Part shown: positions 55,610 through 63,988 of the stretch, piece after piece
Position numbering within the stretch: the stretch's first letter is position 1
How the letters are laid out: each line of letters starts with the position of its first letter
NCBI GenBank assembly: GCA_030692685.1
Contig: JAUXZO010000010.1
Coordinates: 1 to 64,000, forward strand
Source of the DNA: Acidovorax sp.
GTDB taxonomy: Bacteria; Pseudomonadota; Gammaproteobacteria; Burkholderiales; Burkholderiaceae_C
Direction of reading: 5' to 3'
Length of the DNA: 64,000 nucleotides
Program-made: the position numbers and the translations under genes
Notes under the pieces: generated by a model
Database searches by the model: none
What the model was told of the DNA's origin: nothing
Seen by the model: the letters and a program-made list of their open reading frames with translations, nothing else

Positions 55610-56785
55610 ATGACCTCCGCAGTGATTGTTTCCACCGCCCGCACCCCGCTTGCCAAGAGCTGGAAGGGTTCCTTCAACATGACGCACGGCGCCACCCTGG
55701 GCGGCCATGCCGTGCAGCACGCTGTGCAGCGCGCGGGCATTGACGGCGCTGACGTGGACGACGTCATCATGGGCTGCGCCACGCCCGAAGGCGCCACCGG
55801 CAGCAACATCGCGCGCCAGATCGCGCTGAAAGCGGGCCTGCCCATCACGGCATCCGGCGTCACCGTCAACCGCTTTTGCTCGTCCGGTCTGCAGACCATT
55901 GCCATGGCTGCCCAGCGCATCATCGCGGGCGAAGCCGATGTGTATGTGGCGGGTGGTGTCGAAAGCATCTCGTGCGTGCAGCAAGAGATGAACCTGCACA
56001 TGATCCAGGACCTGGCCCTGGCCAAGCAAAAGCCCGAGATCTATTGGAGCATGCTGCAGACCGCCGAACAAGTGGCCAAGCGCTACAACATTGGCCGCGA
56101 CGCCATGGACGAATACGGCGCTGCCAGCCAGCAAAAGGCCTGCGCCGCGCAAGCGGCTGGCTTGTTCGATGCTGAAATCGCACCCATCACCGTGACAGCC
56201 GGTATTGCTGACAAGACGCTGGGTTTGATCACCAAACAAGTCACGGTGAGCAAGGACGAAGGCACGCGCGAAGGCACCACGGTAGAAGCCATCAGCGGCT
56301 TGCGCTCTGCACTGCCCGGTGGTTTGATCTCTGCCGGCAACGCCAGCCAGTTCTCCGACGGCGCCGGTGCCTGCGTGGTGGTGAGCGAAGAGTACGCCAG
56401 CAAGAAGGGCTTGAAGCCCCTGGGCCGTTTCCTCGGTTTTGCCGTGGCGGGCTGCGAGCCTGACGAAATGGGCATTGGCCCCGTGTTTGCCGTGCCCAAG
56501 GTGCTGAAGAAGCTCGGCCTCACCGTGCAGGACATCGACCTGTGGGAGCTGAACGAAGCTTTTGCCGTGCAGGTGCTGTACTGCCGCGACAAGCTGGGCA
56601 TCCCGGCTGATCGCCTGAACGTGAACGGCGGCGCCATCGCTGTGGGCCACCCCTACGGTGTGTCTGGCCAGCGCCTCACAGGCCATGCGCTGATCGAAGG
56701 CAAGCGCCGCGGTGCCAAAAAGGTGTGCGTGACGATGTGCATTGGCGGCGGCATGGGCGCTGCGGGCATTTTCGAAGTGTTCTAA
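55610..56785 (+). CDS. Acetyl-CoA C-acyltransferase (thiolase)
   Basis: A 391-aa thiolase that cleaves 3-ketoacyl-CoA in the last beta-oxidation step. Active-site Cys90 is in [11 protein letters not shown], with [25 protein letters not shown] (His) and the second Cys in [19 protein letters not shown]. It is cotranscribed with the upstream hydratase/dehydrogenase. Confidence 0.95.
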   Translation: MTSAVIVSTARTPLAKSWKGSFNMTHGATLGGHAVQHAVQRAGIDGADVDDVIMGCATPEGATGSNIARQIALKAGLPITASGVTVNRFCSSGLQTIAMAAQRIIAGEADVYVAGGVESISCVQQEMNLHMIQDLALAKQKPEIYWSMLQTAEQVAKRYNIGRDAMDEYGAASQQKACAAQAAGLFDAEIAPITVTAGIADKTLGLITKQVTVSKDEGTREGTTVEAISGLRSALPGGLISAGNASQFSDGAGACVVVSEEYASKKGLKPLGRFLGFAVAGCEPDEMGIGPVFAVPKVLKKLGLTVQDIDLWELNEAFAVQVLYCRDKLGIPADRLNVNGGAIAVGHPYGVSGQRLTGHALIEGKRRGAKKVCVTMCIGGGMGAAGIFEVF

Positions 56786-56817
56786 GCCTTGAACCAAAGA
56801 TCGTGAACACGTTCTGA

Positions 56818-56856
56818 AAGCCTCGACGGCGCGAACCGCTGTCGGGGCTTTTTTTG
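56818..56856 (+). terminator. Terminator after thiolase
   Basis: Stem AAGCC-CGAC-GGC and GC-TGTCG-GGGCTT (imperfect, with wobble) followed by a seven-T run, 32 bases after the stop. Confidence 0.82.
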
Positions 56857-56866
56857 TGGACTCCTG

Positions 56867-56926
56867 TTTCAATAGCTGCTAGCGCTTGCTGCATAAGCGC
56901 TAGAGGCACTTTAGGCTTGTAATTTT
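56867..56926 (-). repeat. AGCGCT hairpin repeat, copy 3
   Basis: CAATAGCTG-CTAGCGCTT-GCTGCAT-AAGCGCTAG-AGGC, then TTAGGCTTG. The orientation is opposite to copies 1, 2 and 4. It runs to the base before the acyl-CoA dehydrogenase start, so it forms the whole 5' region of that gene and leaves no ordinary ribosome binding site. Confidence 0.9.
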
Positions 56927-58786
56927 ATGAACCTGCGCCCCACCGTTGATTTTTTGCTGTACCAATGGCTGCATGCCGACAAGCTGCAAGACCGCACTCG
57001 CTTTGCCGATCACTCGCGCGAAACTTTTGATGCCGTGATCGACACCTGCGAGCGCATTGCGCGCGAGAAATACGCACCTTTCAATCGCACGGTCGATACG
57101 CAAGAGCCGCACTTTGACGGCGAGAAGGTGACGCTGCCGCAGTGCACGCACGACGCGCAAAAGGCGTATGCGGCCTCCGGCATGCTCAGCGCCGCGCAGG
57201 ACTACGACATCGGCGGTATGCAACTGCCTTACACGGTCGAGGCGGCGGCCAACAGTTTTTTTGCGGTAGCGTCGATCAGCATGGGCTCGGGCCTGCTCAC
57301 GGTGGGCAACGCCAACCTCTTGATGGTGCACGGCACAGAGGCGCAGCAGAAGGTGTTTGCGCTCAACGAATTTTCGGGCCGCTTCTCCGGCACCATGTGC
57401 CTGTCGGAGCCGCAGGCAGGCTCGTCGCTCAGCGATGTGGCCACGCGCGCTGTGCCCGACGGCGAGGGGTTTGAAAATGACCCGCTCGGCCCGCGCTACC
57501 GCCTCAAGGGCAACAAAATGTGGATCTCGGCCGGTGAGCATGAATTGACCGAGAACATCATCCACCTGGTGCTGGCAAAGATTCCCGGCCCCGACGGCAA
57601 GCTGGTGCCGGGCACCAAAGGCATCTCGCTGTTCATCGTGCCCAAGAAGATGGTGGACACCGAGGGCCAACTGACCGGCGTGCGCAACGACGTGGCGCTG
57701 GCGGGTCTTAACCACAAGCTCGGCTGGCGCGGCACCACCAACACGCTGCTCAACTTCGGCGAAGGCAAGTACCCGGTGGACGGTCAGGCGGGCGCCGTGG
57801 GCTACCTCGTGGGCCAGGCCGGCAAGGGCCTGCACTGCATGTTCCACATGATGAACGAGGCGCGCATCGGTATTGGCATGGCGGCGACCATGCTGGGCTT
57901 GGCGGGCTACTACGCCAGCCTGGACTACGCCAAGAACCGCCCCCAGGGCCGCCCGGTGCAAGGCCCCAAGGACAAGGACGCCGCTGCCGCCGTGGTCAAG
58001 GACGTGGCCCAACCACAGGTGCGCATCATTGAGCACACCGACGTCAAGCGCATGCTGCTGGCCCAAAAATCGTATGGTGAGGGCGCGCTGGCGCTCAACC
58101 TGTTCTGCGCGCGCCTGGTGGACGAGCAGGCCACGGGCGATGCAGCCGCTGCGGATGAAGCCCGCTTGCTGCTGGAGGTGCTGACGCCCATCGCCAAGAG
58201 CTGGCCCAGCGAATGGTGCCTGGAGGCCAACAGCCTGGCCATCCAGATCCACGGCGGCTATGGCTACACGCGTGACTTCCCGGTGGAGCAGTACTGGCGC
58301 GACAACCGCCTGAACATGATTCACGAGGGCACGCATGGCATCCAGGCCATGGATCTGCTGGGCCGCAAAGTGTTGATGGAAGGTGGGCGCGGTCTGCAAT
58401 TGCTGGCCGGGCGCATCAACGCCACCATCGAACGCGCCATCCAGGTGCCCGAACTGGCCGCGCATGCCAACGCATTGGGCAGCGCGCTGCAGCAGGTGGG
58501 TGCTGCCACCAAGGCCGCCTGGGCCACCGGCCAGCCTGCCGATGCACTGGCCAACGCCGTGCCCTACATGCAGGCCTTTGGCCACATGGTGCTGGCGTGG
58601 GTGTGGCTGGACGTGGCGCTGGCCACGCTGCACGCCGATGCACCGATGGCCCAACCCGCCAGCGTCGGGCGTATGGGCGCCATGCGCTTTTTCTTCCACT
58701 ACGAGTTGCCCAAGATCGGCGCCTGGCTGCAGGTGGTGAGCGCCCGCGATGCCACGTGCGCAGCTTTCCCTGAAGAGGCGTTTTGA
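56927..58786 (+). CDS. Acyl-CoA dehydrogenase, long form with C-terminal extension
   Basis: A 619-aa FAD enzyme. Core motifs: TMCLSEPQAGSSLSDVATRA (FAD/substrate loop), KMWISAGEH, FHMMNEARIGIGMAATMLG, IHGGYGYTRDFPVEQYWRDNRLNMIHEGTHGIQA (with the catalytic Glu region). The C-terminal 110 residues form the ACAD-C extension seen in long family members. The gene starts right after an AGCGCT hairpin. It is the dehydrogenation step that complements the upstream beta-oxidation genes. Confidence 0.92.
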   Translation: MNLRPTVDFLLYQWLHADKLQDRTRFADHSRETFDAVIDTCERIAREKYAPFNRTVDTQEPHFDGEKVTLPQCTHDAQKAYAASGMLSAAQDYDIGGMQLPYTVEAAANSFFAVASISMGSGLLTVGNANLLMVHGTEAQQKVFALNEFSGRFSGTMCLSEPQAGSSLSDVATRAVPDGEGFENDPLGPRYRLKGNKMWISAGEHELTENIIHLVLAKIPGPDGKLVPGTKGISLFIVPKKMVDTEGQLTGVRNDVALAGLNHKLGWRGTTNTLLNFGEGKYPVDGQAGAVGYLVGQAGKGLHCMFHMMNEARIGIGMAATMLGLAGYYASLDYAKNRPQGRPVQGPKDKDAAAAVVKDVAQPQVRIIEHTDVKRMLLAQKSYGEGALALNLFCARLVDEQATGDAAAADEARLLLEVLTPIAKSWPSEWCLEANSLAIQIHGGYGYTRDFPVEQYWRDNRLNMIHEGTHGIQAMDLLGRKVLMEGGRGLQLLAGRINATIERAIQVPELAAHANALGSALQQVGAATKAAWATGQPADALANAVPYMQAFGHMVLAWVWLDVALATLHADAPMAQPASVGRMGAMRFFFHYELPKIGAWLQVVSARDATCAAFPEEAF

Positions 58787-58995
58787 TGACGACCGCACAA
58801 AAGCTGCAGCGCATGCACAAACTCATCTGGGTGCTGATTTATGGCGGCTTGCTGGCGCTGGTGCTGGGCATCGCGACGGCGCGCACCGATGAGGCCATCG
58901 GCTGGAGCCTGATGGTGGTGGGCGGCATTGTGGCTGCCGCAGGCGTGGTGTTGATTGGCGTGCGGGCACGCCTGAAGCCCGACACCGGCAACTGA
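58786..58995 (+). CDS. Small two-helix membrane protein, 69 aa
   Basis: Begins with ATG overlapping the upstream stop by one base (TGATG). Two hydrophobic segments (LIWVLIYGGLLALVLGIATA and GWSLMVVGGIVAAAGVVLIG) suggest a membrane hairpin. I do not recognise the family. It is translationally coupled to the acyl-CoA dehydrogenase, suggesting a membrane-linked function for that locus. Confidence 0.7.
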   Translation: MTTAQKLQRMHKLIWVLIYGGLLALVLGIATARTDEAIGWSLMVVGGIVAAAGVVLIGVRARLKPDTGN

Positions 58996-59068
58996 TCCGC
59001 TGCACCGGCGCATCGACCGACGCGGCGGCGACACAATGGCTCCGCGTTGCGTCGCACAATGATCCATT

Positions 59069-59114
59069 GATAGGTCGATAGGTCGATAGGTCGATTAGGT
59101 GGATAGGTTGATTG
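59069..59114 (+). repeat. 8-base tandem repeat (GATAGGTC)
   Basis: Three perfect GATAGGTC units (59069-59092) followed by diverged units (GATTAGGTG, GATAGGTT, GATTG). A short slippage repeat upstream of the SDR gene. Confidence 0.9.
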
Positions 59115-59187
59115 ACCGGGTGCGGGTTTCTGCATCCGCCGAACCGGCCATCCATTCCCGCCATAAATTCTGAAGGAGACACAAACC

Positions 59188-59979
59188 ATGACACGCACCA
59201 TCCAACAACTGTTTGACCTGACGGGCAAGACCGCCCTGGTGACTGGCGGCTCGCGCGGCCTGGGCCTGCAACTGGCGCATGCGCTGGGCGAGGCGGGCGC
59301 CAAAATCGTGCTGAGTTCGCGCAAGGCGTCTGACCTGGAAGAGGCCACTGCCGACCTGCAGGCCGCTGGCATCGATGCGCGCTGGATCGCCGCCGACTGC
59401 TCCAATGAGGCCGACATCCGCCGCCTGGCCGACGAAACGCTCGAGCGCTTGGGCCACGTGGACATTCTGGTGAACAACGCAGGCGCAGCCTGGGGCGCCC
59501 CGGCCGAGGACCACCCCGTGGAAGCCTGGGACAAGGTGATGAACCTTAATGTGCGCGGCTACTTCATCTTGAGCCAGCACATCGCCAAACACAGCATGAT
59601 TGCTCGGCGCAGCGGCAGCATCATCAACGTGGCGTCCATCGCCGGCCTGGGCGGCAACCCCAAGGGCATGAACACCATTGCTTACAACACCTCCAAGGGC
59701 GCGGTGATCACCTTCACCCGCGCGCTGGCGGCTGAATGGGGCGCATACAACATCCGTGTCAACGCGATTTGCCCGGGCTTTTTCCCCAGCCGCATGACAG
59801 TCGGCACGTTGAAGGCCATGGGCGAAGAAGCACTGGCCGCACATGCGCCGCTGGGCCGCCTTGGCGACGACGAAGATTTGAAGGGCTTGTGCGCGCTGTA
59901 TGCGTCGGACGCGGGCAAGCACATCACCGGCCAGTGGCTGGCTGTTGATGGCGGTGTGAGCATAGTCACCGGCGGCTAG
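59188..59979 (+). CDS. Short-chain dehydrogenase/reductase (SDR)
   Basis: A 263-aa classical SDR: cofactor motif TGGSRGLG, NNAG, catalytic Ser in INVASIAG, YNTSK (Tyr and Lys), and NAICPGFFPS. It probably acts on hydroxyacyl or keto compounds; the C-terminal GDDEDLKGLCALYASDAGKHITGQ resembles gluconate 5-dehydrogenase and FabG relatives. AAGGAG precedes the ATG. Confidence 0.88.
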   Translation: MTRTIQQLFDLTGKTALVTGGSRGLGLQLAHALGEAGAKIVLSSRKASDLEEATADLQAAGIDARWIAADCSNEADIRRLADETLERLGHVDILVNNAGAAWGAPAEDHPVEAWDKVMNLNVRGYFILSQHIAKHSMIARRSGSIINVASIAGLGGNPKGMNTIAYNTSKGAVITFTRALAAEWGAYNIRVNAICPGFFPSRMTVGTLKAMGEEALAAHAPLGRLGDDEDLKGLCALYASDAGKHITGQWLAVDGGVSIVTGG

Positions 59980-60049
59980 ACAACAGCGGCGTCAGGGGCG
60001 GGCTGCGTTAGCTATGCTCGCCTTTTTGTTTTGAATACCGGAGTTGCCC

Positions 60050-60481
60050 TTGCTGAAATTTGGCGTCGAGATCCCCTTTGTCAGCCACCTTGGCTTCACG
60101 CTGCACCGCATGGAAGGCGGTGAGTCTGAGTTGCGCTACGAAGCCAAGCCCGAGCACCTGAACTCGTTTGACGTGACCCACGGCGGCGCGACCATGACGC
60201 TGCTGGACGTGACCATGGCCACGGCCGCGCGCAGCGACACGCCGGACATGGGTGTGGTCACCATCGAGATGAAGACCAGCTTCATGCAGGCATCGCGCGG
60301 GCCGCTGGTGGCCAAGGGGCGGCTGATCCACCGCACGGCCACGATGGCATTTACCGAAGGCACGGTGTTCGACGCGCAGGGCAAGGTGTGCAGCCACGCC
60401 ACCGGCACATTCAAGTACGTGCGGCGCCTGCCGGTCGATGGGCGCAATGTGAATGACCTCAAGGTCATCTCTACCGATTGA
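60050..60481 (+). CDS. PaaI-type hotdog thioesterase
   Basis: A 143-aa thioesterase of the PaaI/YdiI group: LNSFDVTHGGATMTLLDVTMATAA holds the HGG motif, followed by VTIEMKTSFMQASRG. It likely hydrolyses acyl- or aryl-CoA. The start is a TTG; TTG 60050 has CCGGAG six bases before it, and TTG 60044 is an alternative. Confidence 0.85.
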   Translation: MLKFGVEIPFVSHLGFTLHRMEGGESELRYEAKPEHLNSFDVTHGGATMTLLDVTMATAARSDTPDMGVVTIEMKTSFMQASRGPLVAKGRLIHRTATMAFTEGTVFDAQGKVCSHATGTFKYVRRLPVDGRNVNDLKVISTD

Positions 60482-60486
60482 GCCTA

Positions 60487-60557
60487 AGTTTTAAGCCAAA
60501 TGGGCCTCTAGCGCTTGATTTATAAGCGCTAGTAGCTATTAATTTAATAGTAACTAT
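60487..60557 (+). repeat. AGCGCT hairpin repeat, copy 4
   Basis: AGTTTTAAGCCAAATGGGC, CTAGCGCTT-GATTTAT-AAGCGCTAG, TAGCTATTAATTTAATAG. It lies between the thioesterase and the MDR oxidoreductase and ends 18 bases before the latter's start. Confidence 0.92.
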
Positions 60558-60574
60558 TTTTGAAGGAGCCTCCC

Positions 60575-61591
60575 ATGCCACGCAATCAACAGATCGTCCT
60601 CGACAACCGCCCTCAGGGCGAAGCCGTTGCCAGCAACTTCAAGCTGGTGGCTGTGGACACCCCCGCGCTCAAGGACGGCGAGGTGCTGGTGCGCCACCAC
60701 TTTCTCAGTCTCGACCCCTACATGCGCGGCCGCATGAACGAGAGCAAGAGCTACGCCGCATCGCAAGGGCTGGGCGAAGTCATGATCGGCGGCACCGTGG
60801 GCGAGGTGGCCGAGAGTAGCCATCCCAAATACGCCGTGGGCGACAAGGTAGTGGGTATGGGCGGCTGGCAGGAATACAGCGTGGTCGACGGCAACGCCGT
60901 CGGCGCTCTGCGCAAGGTGGACACCACCCACGTGCCGCTGTCGCACTACCTGGGCGCCGTGGGCATGCCCGGCGTGACGGCCTGGTATGGGCTGGTCAAG
61001 ATCATCAACCCCAAAGAGGGCGAGACCGTGGTGGTCAGCGCCGCCACTGGCGCTGTGGGCAGCGCGTTTGCCGCGTTGGCCAAGGCGCGCGGCTGCCGCG
61101 TGGTCGGCATTGCAGGTGGCCCGGACAAGTGCAAATACGCAGTCGAAGAACTGGGCTTTGACGTGTGCATCGACCACCGTGCGCATGGCGACCTCAAGTC
61201 CATGTCCAAGGCGCTCAAGGAAGCGTGCCCTAACGGCATCGACGGCTACTTTGAAAACGTGGGTGGCTACATCCTGGATGCCGTGCTGCTGCGCTCCAAC
61301 GCCTTTGCGCGCATCGCCGTCTGCGGAATGATCGCGGGCTACGACGGCCAGCCACTGCCATTGCAGAACCCTGCGCTCATTCTCGTCAACCGCATGAAGG
61401 TCGAAGGCTTCATCGTCAGCGAACACATGGAAGTGTGGCCCGAGGCGCTGAAGGAACTGGGCACGCTCGTGGGCACCGGCAAGCTGCGCCCCCGCGAGAC
61501 CGTGGCTGAGGGCATCGCCGCCGCGCCGGAAGCGTTTTTGGGCCTGCTGAAGGGCAAAAACTTCGGCAAGCAGCTCGTCAAGCTGATCTGA
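60575..61591 (+). CDS. NADP-dependent oxidoreductase, medium-chain (MDR/CurA-like)
   Basis: A 338-aa zinc-independent MDR enzyme: FLSLDPYMRGRMNESKSYA, GWQEYSVVDG, AVGMPGVTAWYGL, VVVSAATGAVGSAFAALAKARG (cofactor site), FENVGGYILDAVLLRSNAFARIAVCGMIAGYDG. It likely reduces enones or curcumin-like ketones. AAGGAGCC precedes ATG 60575. Confidence 0.9.
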   Translation: MPRNQQIVLDNRPQGEAVASNFKLVAVDTPALKDGEVLVRHHFLSLDPYMRGRMNESKSYAASQGLGEVMIGGTVGEVAESSHPKYAVGDKVVGMGGWQEYSVVDGNAVGALRKVDTTHVPLSHYLGAVGMPGVTAWYGLVKIINPKEGETVVVSAATGAVGSAFAALAKARGCRVVGIAGGPDKCKYAVEELGFDVCIDHRAHGDLKSMSKALKEACPNGIDGYFENVGGYILDAVLLRSNAFARIAVCGMIAGYDGQPLPLQNPALILVNRMKVEGFIVSEHMEVWPEALKELGTLVGTGKLRPRETVAEGIAAAPEAFLGLLKGKNFGKQLVKLI

Positions 61592-61593
61592 CC

Positions 61594-62061
61594 ATGAGCG
61601 TTGTGCCACCCACGCTGCGCTGGACCTGGGCCCGGTTCGACGACCTGGGTGTGCACGCGCTGCACGACGCGCTGGCGCTGCGCTGCAAGGTCTTCATCCT
61701 GGAGCAGGGCCCGTACCAGGACCCGGACGGGGCCGACAAACAATCGCACCACTTGCTGGGTTATGACGAGGCGGGTATTGCACAAGCCTGCCTGCGCGTG
61801 GCGGACCCGGGTGTGAACTACCCCGAGCCCTCCATCGGCCGTGTGGTCACCGCCAAAGAGGCGCGCGGCAACGGCACGGGCCGGGCGCTGATGCAGGAAG
61901 GCATTGCCCGCTGCCAGCAGGTGTGGCCCGGCCGCAGCATTCGCATCAGCGCGCAGGCCCATCTGCAGGCCTTTTACGGCAGCCTGGGATTTGTGGCCGT
62001 GTCGGACGAGTACCTCGAAGACGACATTCCCCATATCGAAATGTTGTGGAGTGCACCATGA
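61594..62061 (+). CDS. GNAT acetyltransferase, ElaA type
   Basis: A 155-aa acetyltransferase: FILEQGPYQDPDGADKQSHHLL near the start and IGRVVTAKEARGNGTGRALM (acetyl-CoA binding) with AHLQAFYGSLGFVAVSDEYLEDDIPHIEM identify ElaA. It overlaps the next gene by four bases. Confidence 0.92.
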   Translation: MSVVPPTLRWTWARFDDLGVHALHDALALRCKVFILEQGPYQDPDGADKQSHHLLGYDEAGIAQACLRVADPGVNYPEPSIGRVVTAKEARGNGTGRALMQEGIARCQQVWPGRSIRISAQAHLQAFYGSLGFVAVSDEYLEDDIPHIEMLWSAP

Positions 62062-63728
62062 CCCTCGCCAGCCCTGCCGCTACGCATGACGTGTTCAACC
62101 AGAGCACACCGTGGGCAGATGTAAACCTGTTCACCACCAACCAGCCGCTGCAGGACGCGCTGCGCCTGCACGCCCCCAGCCTGCCTTTGGCGGGCCTGAC
62201 GGCACTGGGCGCCGAGATGGGATCAGCCGAAATGTTGACCCATGCGCGCCTGGCCAACACCCACCCACCGCAATTGCGCACGCACGACCGTTTTGGCCAC
62301 CGCACGGATGTGGTGGAGTTCCACCCCAGCTACCACGCGCTGCTCGGCGCCGCGCTGCGCCACGGTCTGCACGCCACGCCCTGGTCGCGCAAGGACGCCG
62401 CCCATGCACACATCGAGCGCGCCGCAGGCTTCATGCTGTTCACCGAAGCCGAGCCGTCGGTGCTGTGCCCCGTGTCGATGAGCTATGCCGTGACCCCGGC
62501 ATTGCGAGGCAATTTGGCTGTGTGTGCGGACTGGAGCAAGGGTTTAGCCAGCACGCAGTACGACCCGCGCCTGGCGCTGTTCTCGCAAAAATCCGCGCTC
62601 ACCATGGGCATGGGCATGACCGAGAAGCAGGGTGGATCGGACGTGCGCGCCAACACCACGCAAGCCGTCGCCGACGGTGAAGACGCCTGGGGCCCCCGCT
62701 ACCGCATCACCGGCCACAAGTGGTTCTTCTCGGCGCCCATGTGCGATGCCTTTTTGATCCTGGCGCAGACACCCGGCGGTCTTACCTGTTTCTTTCTGCC
62801 GCGTGTGTTGCCTGACGACCGGAACGGCGTACTCAACAGCATTCACATCCAGCGTCTCAAGGACAAGCTGGGCAACCACGCCAACGCCAGTTCCGAGGTC
62901 GAGTTCATCGATGCCACGGCTTGGCGTGTGGGCGAAGAGGGCCGGGGCGTAGCGCAGATTCTGGAGATGGGCACCATGACGCGGCTGGACTGCGCCCTGG
63001 GCACCAGTGGCCTCATGCGCCAGGCGCTGAGCATCGCGCTGCACCACACGCGCCAGCGATCGGCCTTTGGCAAGAAACTCATCGACCAGCCGCTGATGCG
63101 CAATGTGCTGGCCGATCTTGCTCTTGAAAGTGAAGCGGCTACCGCTTTATCCATAAGGCTTGCAAGCTCTTTTGACCACAAAGACAAAAGCGAGCACGAG
63201 GCCATGATGGCCCGCCTGCTCACGCCCGTGGCCAAGTTCTGGGTGTGCAAACGCGGCAGCATGTTTGCGCAAGAGGCCATGGAATGCCTGGGCGGCAATG
63301 GCTATGTGGAAGAGGGCGGTGAGGGCGTGATGGCCCGCATCTACCGCGAGATGCCGCTCAACTCCATCTGGGAAGGCGCGGGCAACATCATGGCGTTGGA
63401 CTTGATGCGCGCCGTGCGCCGGGCCGACACGGCTGCTGCGCTGGCTGCGGAATTGGCCCCGGCACGCGGCGCCCACCCTGCGCTTGACCGTCTGGCCGGT
63501 ACGCTGCCCCTGCGCGTGGACGCCATGACCACCGAGGCCGAGGCCCGGCGTCTGGCGCAGGACGTGGCCCTGGCCGTGCAGGCGGCGCTGCTTCTGCGCA
63601 GTGCGCCCGGCGCCGTGTTTCGGGCCTTTTGCGATTCGCGCTTGGGCGGTGACTGGGGTTACGCTTTCGGCACGCTGGGCGCCGGGGTCAACCTGGATGT
63701 GCTGCTGGCCCGCGCCCTGCCGACATGA
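62058..63728 (+). CDS. AidB-like acyl-CoA dehydrogenase
   Basis: A 556-aa flavoprotein. HDVFNQSTPWADVNLFTTNQPLQDAL at the start, FHPSYHALLGAALRHGLHA, GMTEKQGGSDVRANTT and EAMECLGGNGYVEEGGEGVMARIYREMPLNSIWEGAGNIMALD are AidB-type marks (DNA alkylation response protein). The region LESEAATALSIRLASSFD is encoded by a degenerate AGCGCT-type repeat at 63120-63175. ATG 62058 overlaps the ElaA stop. Confidence 0.9.
   Translation: MTLASPAATHDVFNQSTPWADVNLFTTNQPLQDALRLHAPSLPLAGLTALGAEMGSAEMLTHARLANTHPPQLRTHDRFGHRTDVVEFHPSYHALLGAALRHGLHATPWSRKDAAHAHIERAAGFMLFTEAEPSVLCPVSMSYAVTPALRGNLAVCADWSKGLASTQYDPRLALFSQKSALTMGMGMTEKQGGSDVRANTTQAVADGEDAWGPRYRITGHKWFFSAPMCDAFLILAQTPGGLTCFFLPRVLPDDRNGVLNSIHIQRLKDKLGNHANASSEVEFIDATAWRVGEEGRGVAQILEMGTMTRLDCALGTSGLMRQALSIALHHTRQRSAFGKKLIDQPLMRNVLADLALESEAATALSIRLASSFDHKDKSEHEAMMARLLTPVAKFWVCKRGSMFAQEAMECLGGNGYVEEGGEGVMARIYREMPLNSIWEGAGNIMALDLMRAVRRADTAAALAAELAPARGAHPALDRLAGTLPLRVDAMTTEAEARRLAQDVALAVQAALLLRSAPGAVFRAFCDSRLGGDWGYAFGTLGAGVNLDVLLARALPT
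63120..63175 (+). repeat. Degenerate AGCGCT-type repeat inside the AidB-like gene
   Basis: GAAGCGGCTACCGCTTTATC, CATAAGGCTTGCAAGCTCTT: the same order as the intergenic copy at 7705-7773 (GGCGTCTAGCGCTTATC, CATAAAGCGCTAGCAGCTAT). The hairpin is eroded but the plan is recognisable. Confidence 0.4.
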
Positions 63729-63915
63729 AGCTCCCCCTGAGTCGCTTCGCGCCTCCGTGCGCCCACCAGAGGCAGCCGCTCTTCGTTGCCGTCCAGGCCT
63801 GCGCAGGCAGGCCCGGAGCCGCGGCACTCAGCCCCTCTCTCGACTCGCTGCGCGAATCGGGAGGGGGACGCCCCCAGCGCGGCGGGGCGGCCCTTGCGCG
63901 GGGGCGCTGGCCTCG
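63727..63915 (+). repeat. Long GC-rich intergenic repeat, copy 3
   Basis: CTCCCCCTGAGTCGCTTCGC at the left, then about 70 bases of other sequence, then CCCCTCTCTCGACTCGCTGC, GCGAATCGGGAGGGGGACGC and GCGGCGGGGCGGCCCTTGCG. It contains the same blocks as copies 1 and 2, split by an insert. Confidence 0.75.
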
Positions 63916-63988
63916 GCTGCGACATTTTCGTACGCTGTCGCCGATGCCAATCCCTGCGGACAACTGATACATCTTCGAGGAGAAACCC

